In this document: piece after piece, positions 6,207-8,851 of the stretch
Layout: each line of letters starts with the position of its first letter
Numbering within the stretch: the first letter of the stretch is position 1
Origin: CAZUZS01 sp964624795
GTDB taxonomy: Bacteria; Calditrichota; Calditrichia; RBG-13-44-9
Assembly: GCA_964624795.1 (NCBI GenBank)
Contig: CAZUZS010000126.1
Coordinates: 1 to 8,851, forward strand
Length of the DNA stretch: 8,851 bases
Direction of reading: 5' to 3'
The notes under the pieces: model-generated
Database searches by the model: none
What the model was told of the DNA's origin: nothing
The model's input: the letters and a program-made list of their open reading frames with translations, nothing else
Position numbers and translations under genes: made by a program

Positions 6207-6233
6207 CGGATTTTCCTGTTCCAGGGAAATCCG
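6207..6233. promoter_or_regulatory. 12-bp hairpin between leuS and the prenol kinase-like gene
   Basis: CGGATTTTCCTG (6207-6218) and CAGGGAAATCCG (6222-6233) are complementary over 12 positions around a 3-nt loop. The single exception is a G-T pair at 6214/6226, which in the minus-strand transcript becomes a C-A mismatch. No T-run follows on either strand, so it is not a standard terminator. It begins 27 nt after the leuS stop. Possible roles are transcript processing, 3' end protection of leuS mRNA, or partial attenuation before the downstream gene. Confidence 0.4.
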
Positions 6234-6259
6234 AAGGCTGTATTGTCCCGTATATCGCT

Positions 6260-8737
6260 TCAATTATTACTCACAACGATATTTACGACCTTGCCAGGAA
6301 CTACCACAATATTCTTGACTGATTTGCCAGCAAGCAGTTCGGGAATGCGGCCGCTGATGAGCGCTCTTTTTTCGATCTCCTTCAGGTTCATATCCCTGGG
6401 CACCTGCATTTGAGAACGCACTTTCCCGTTTATCAGCAGGCCATAGTTCACAACATCTTCTTCCAGCACCGATTCATCATACGCCGGCCATGATTGGTCA
6501 AAAATGCTGAATTTTCCACCACTGATTTCCCATAATTCTTCCGCCAGGTGAGGTGCAAAAGGGGCAAGCAACAACGTCAATTTTTCTAGAACTCCGGCCA
6601 GAAACCCACCGTTCAATTCTTCGGCAGGTCTATCCCCGGTATAGCGGTATATCCCGTTCACCAATTCCATAATTCTGCTGATGGCGGTATTGAAATGAAA
6701 GCGCTCAGTGTCTTCGGTGGCACCTTTTATGGAATTATGAAGAATCTTATTTAATTCGTTTTCCGCATCCCCCAAAGTTTTGTCCCGGTTGTTCTCCTTG
6801 AAGACCCACGCGAAGTTTTCGAAAATGCGCCAGATTCGGTTCAGAAATCGATCCAGGGAAGCAATACCGTCATCGCTCCACGGCCCGCCCTTCTCAAACT
6901 CGAAACCAAACATGAGATAACTCCGGAACGCATCCGTACCGTATTTTTCCAGGTATTCCTCGGCATTCACAACATTGCCCCGCGATTTGCTCATCCGCAG
7001 ACCATCCGGTCCTTTGATTACGCCCTGGTGCCGCAGCGAATGAAATGGCTCTTCAACGGCAATATGACCGAAATCGTGCAGTACCATGGTGATAAACCGG
7101 GCATAGAGCAGATGCATTGTGGCGTGCTCCGCCCCGCCAACATACATATCGACCGGGCACCAGGCATTGACGAGAGCAGGATCGAATGGTTGGTTTTCCA
7201 GATTGGGCGACAGGTAACGAAAAAAATACCAGGAAGAATCCACAAATGTATCCATTGTATCCACTTCCCGCCGGGCATGCCCCCCGCAGTGCGGGCATTC
7301 AACGTTTCTAAATCCCTCGTGGTGATGCAATGGCGATTCGCCGGTCGGTCGGAAATCCACCTCGTATGGCAGGAGAACCGGCAACTCATCTTCCGGCACG
7401 GGCACTTCGCCGCATCTATCACAATAAATAATGGGAATAGGAGCTCCCCAATAACGCTGCCGAGAAATCAACCAATCTCGCAACTTATAGTTTATTTTGC
7501 GCTCCCCTATATTATTTTCCTCCAGCCAGTCTGCGATTTTTTCGACCCCTTCCTGCGAGAGAAGGCCGGAAAAATGATCGGAATTGATCATCACACCCGG
7601 CTCTACGTACGCCTGATGCAAAAGATCATCCTCTTTCGTGCCTGGCTCAAGAATGACTTTTCTGATGGGAAGCTCATATTTTTGCGCGAACTCGAAATCA
7701 CGTTCATCATGGCCGGGAACTGCCATCACTGCGCCGGTGCCGTAAGAATACAACACATAATCTGCAATCCAGATCGGGATTTGTTCGCCGTTTACAGGAT
7801 TGCTGGCAAAGGCTCCGGTAAATACACCTGTTTTTTCCCGGATAGTAGAGGTGCGCTCGATTTCCGTCTCGCGGTTGGTGCGCACAACATATTCTTCCAC
7901 CGCTTCCTTTTGCATGGCCGTGGTGATCTTTTCTACCAGGGGATGTTCGGGTGCCAAAACCATATAGGTAACGCCGAAAAGGGTATCCGGCCTGGTAGTG
8001 AAAACCTTGATCAATTCGTCGGACGCGTCGGCCATCCTGAAGTCGATTTCCACGCCAATACTTTTTCCGATCCAGTTTTGCTGCATAAGCTTGGTTCGCT
8101 CCGGCCAGTCGATATTCGCCAAACCATCCAGTAGACGCTCGGCATACTTTGTTATTCTAAAGAACCATTGGGTAAGATTTTTCTTTGTTACCAGAGTGCC
8201 GCACCGTTCGCAAGTTCCGTCCGATGTAACCTGTTCATTTGCCAGGACCGTGTTGCAGGACGGACACCAGTTAACGGGCGCGTTTGCGCGGCTCGCCAAT
8301 CCTGCCTTATAGAGCTGAAGGAAAATCCATTGAGTCCATTTATAATAGTCCGGTCGGCTGGTCACCACTTGCATATCCCAGTCGTACATCGCGCCAATCG
8401 ACTTTAGCTGCTCGCGAATAAACGAAATGTTGGCTTCGGTAATATCCTGGGGGTGTCCGCCGGTTTTTATGGCAAAATTCTCCGCCGGTAATCCGAATGA
8501 GTCAAAGCCCATGGGCTCGAAAACATTGTAGCCCTGCATGCGCCGAAAGCGCGCCCAGGTGTCGTTGGAACCGTAATTGAACCAGTGACCCAGATGCAAT
8601 TTGTCGGATGACGGGTAACTGAACATTACCAATGAGTAGCATTTTTTTTCGGTATTTGAGAGGTTAGCTTTATAAATCCCGCTTTCTTCCCATTTTTTTT
8701 GCCATTTTTTTTCGATCTCTTGGAAGGGGTAGCCCAT
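6260..8737 (-). CDS. leuS: Leucyl-tRNA synthetase, complete
   Basis: This 825-residue class Ia synthetase joins leucine to tRNA-Leu in the cytoplasm. The start ATG at 8737 has AGGAG exactly 7 nt upstream. The HIGH-type motif is HLGH (48-51) in YPSSDKLHLGHW, then GFDSFGLPAENFAIKTGGHP (77-96). A Cys4 zinc site sits at C158, C161, C176 and C179, beside VLANEQV. The CP1 editing domain runs from about 225 to 415 with TTRPDTLFG (247-255) and AVPGHDERDFEF (339-350). RDWLISRQRYWGAPIP (420-435) and a second Cys4 set (C439, C442, C481, C484) follow. DTMDTFVDSSWYFFRY (493-508) and the KMSKS-type loop RMSKS (581-585) complete the core. Only nine residues separate HQGVIKGP from RMSKS, so the leucine-specific insertion of the E. 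coli enzyme is missing, as in Bacillus. The C-terminal domain ends in PGKVVNIVV, as expected for a full-length protein. Confidence 0.98.
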   Translation of the reverse strand: MGYPFQEIEKKWQKKWEESGIYKANLSNTEKKCYSLVMFSYPSSDKLHLGHWFNYGSNDTWARFRRMQGYNVFEPMGFDSFGLPAENFAIKTGGHPQDITEANISFIREQLKSIGAMYDWDMQVVTSRPDYYKWTQWIFLQLYKAGLASRANAPVNWCPSCNTVLANEQVTSDGTCERCGTLVTKKNLTQWFFRITKYAERLLDGLANIDWPERTKLMQQNWIGKSIGVEIDFRMADASDELIKVFTTRPDTLFGVTYMVLAPEHPLVEKITTAMQKEAVEEYVVRTNRETEIERTSTIREKTGVFTGAFASNPVNGEQIPIWIADYVLYSYGTGAVMAVPGHDERDFEFAQKYELPIRKVILEPGTKEDDLLHQAYVEPGVMINSDHFSGLLSQEGVEKIADWLEENNIGERKINYKLRDWLISRQRYWGAPIPIIYCDRCGEVPVPEDELPVLLPYEVDFRPTGESPLHHHEGFRNVECPHCGGHARREVDTMDTFVDSSWYFFRYLSPNLENQPFDPALVNAWCPVDMYVGGAEHATMHLLYARFITMVLHDFGHIAVEEPFHSLRHQGVIKGPDGLRMSKSRGNVVNAEEYLEKYGTDAFRSYLMFGFEFEKGGPWSDDGIASLDRFLNRIWRIFENFAWVFKENNRDKTLGDAENELNKILHNSIKGATEDTERFHFNTAISRIMELVNGIYRYTGDRPAEELNGGFLAGVLEKLTLLLAPFAPHLAEELWEISGGKFSIFDQSWPAYDESVLEEDVVNYGLLINGKVRSQMQVPRDMNLKEIEKRALISGRIPELLAGKSVKNIVVVPGKVVNIVVSNN

Positions 8738-8772
8738 ATTATTGCTCCTGTCGCTCGATTCTAAATATCACG

Positions 8773-8796
8773 AACCCACTGGTCGACCAGTGGGTT
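8773..8796. promoter_or_regulatory. Perfect 24-bp palindrome between tRNA-Pro and leuS
   Basis: The arms AACCCACTGGTC and GACCAGTGGGTT are exact reverse complements, with the centre between 8784 and 8785. As RNA it would form a 10-bp stem with a TCGA tetraloop. It begins 10 nt beyond the tRNA 3' end and lies 35 nt upstream of the leuS start. It is followed in the minus direction by TCGTGATATTT, not a clean T-run, and in the plus direction by only TTT. It may be a tRNA transcript terminator or attenuator, a processing guard, or a dimeric repressor site. Confidence 0.55.
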
Positions 8797-8806
8797 TATG
8801 AATGAG

Positions 8807-8851
<45 letters not shown>

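Noticed and set aside
7028..8134. 368-codon plus-strand ORF opposite leuS
   Set aside because: It is antisense to an unmistakable LeuRS frame with all family motifs. Its own translation has no recognisable domain and unusual composition. Long antisense frames are common opposite GC-balanced coding sequence.
8738..8806. T-box or leucine-rich leader peptide before leuS
   Set aside because: There is no T-box core, specifier stem or run of Leu codons in the 69-nt gap. The only structure is the short symmetric palindrome.

Overview
The window reads as ordinary chromosomal DNA of moderate GC content from a Gram-negative-type bacterium. The FCB superphylum (Bacteroidota, Ignavibacteriota, Calditrichota, KSB1 and relatives) is my best guess. 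Four things point there. There is a secreted bacterial tricorn-type protease. The leucyl-tRNA synthetase has the longer PSxxxLHxGH signature seen in Bacteroidota-type enzymes. A two-domain prenol-kinase-like/DUF92 membrane protein is present. One promoter candidate fits the Bacteroidota TTTG-N19-TAnnTTTG pattern exactly. This is inference; no marker in the window names a genus. I see no insertion sequence, phage gene, integrase or CRISPR array.

Layout. Positions 1-3010 hold a left-pointing cluster. It starts with a small zinc-ribbon protein (about 2787-3005) and continues with a thioredoxin-fold [2Fe-2S] ferredoxin (2311-2661). It ends with the first 731 codons of a tricorn-like S41 protease (2195 to beyond base 1). 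A 413-bp gene-poor gap (3011-3423) separates this cluster from a right-pointing FemAB/BioF2-type acyltransferase gene (3424-4602). That gene meets the next one tail to tail with a 9-bp overlap. From the right edge, reading left, come the 3' part of a tRNA-Pro(CGG) gene, a perfect 24-bp palindrome, leuS (8737-6260), a 109-bp gap with a strong hairpin, and the membrane protein (6150-4594).

How the genes relate. LeuRS and tRNA-Pro belong to translation. The membrane protein joins a dolichol/phytol-kinase (VTE5/SEC59) half to a DUF92 (VTE6, phytyl-phosphate kinase) half, which suggests stepwise phosphorylation of a prenol to its diphosphate by one polypeptide. The zinc-ribbon and ferredoxin are both small cysteine-rich metal proteins, probably on one transcript, but their job cannot be read from the sequence. 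The tricorn homologue probably works on peptides in the periplasm. The acyltransferase is probably a cell-envelope or amino-acyl/N-acyl transfer enzyme.

There is no obvious undescribed multi-gene system. The points most worth a second look are the VTE5-VTE6-like fusion, a possible coupled leader peptide before the zinc-ribbon gene, structured elements at three gene junctions (tRNA/leuS, leuS/prenol kinase, and the convergent overlap), and a micro-ORF in the gap with an exact twin-arginine motif.
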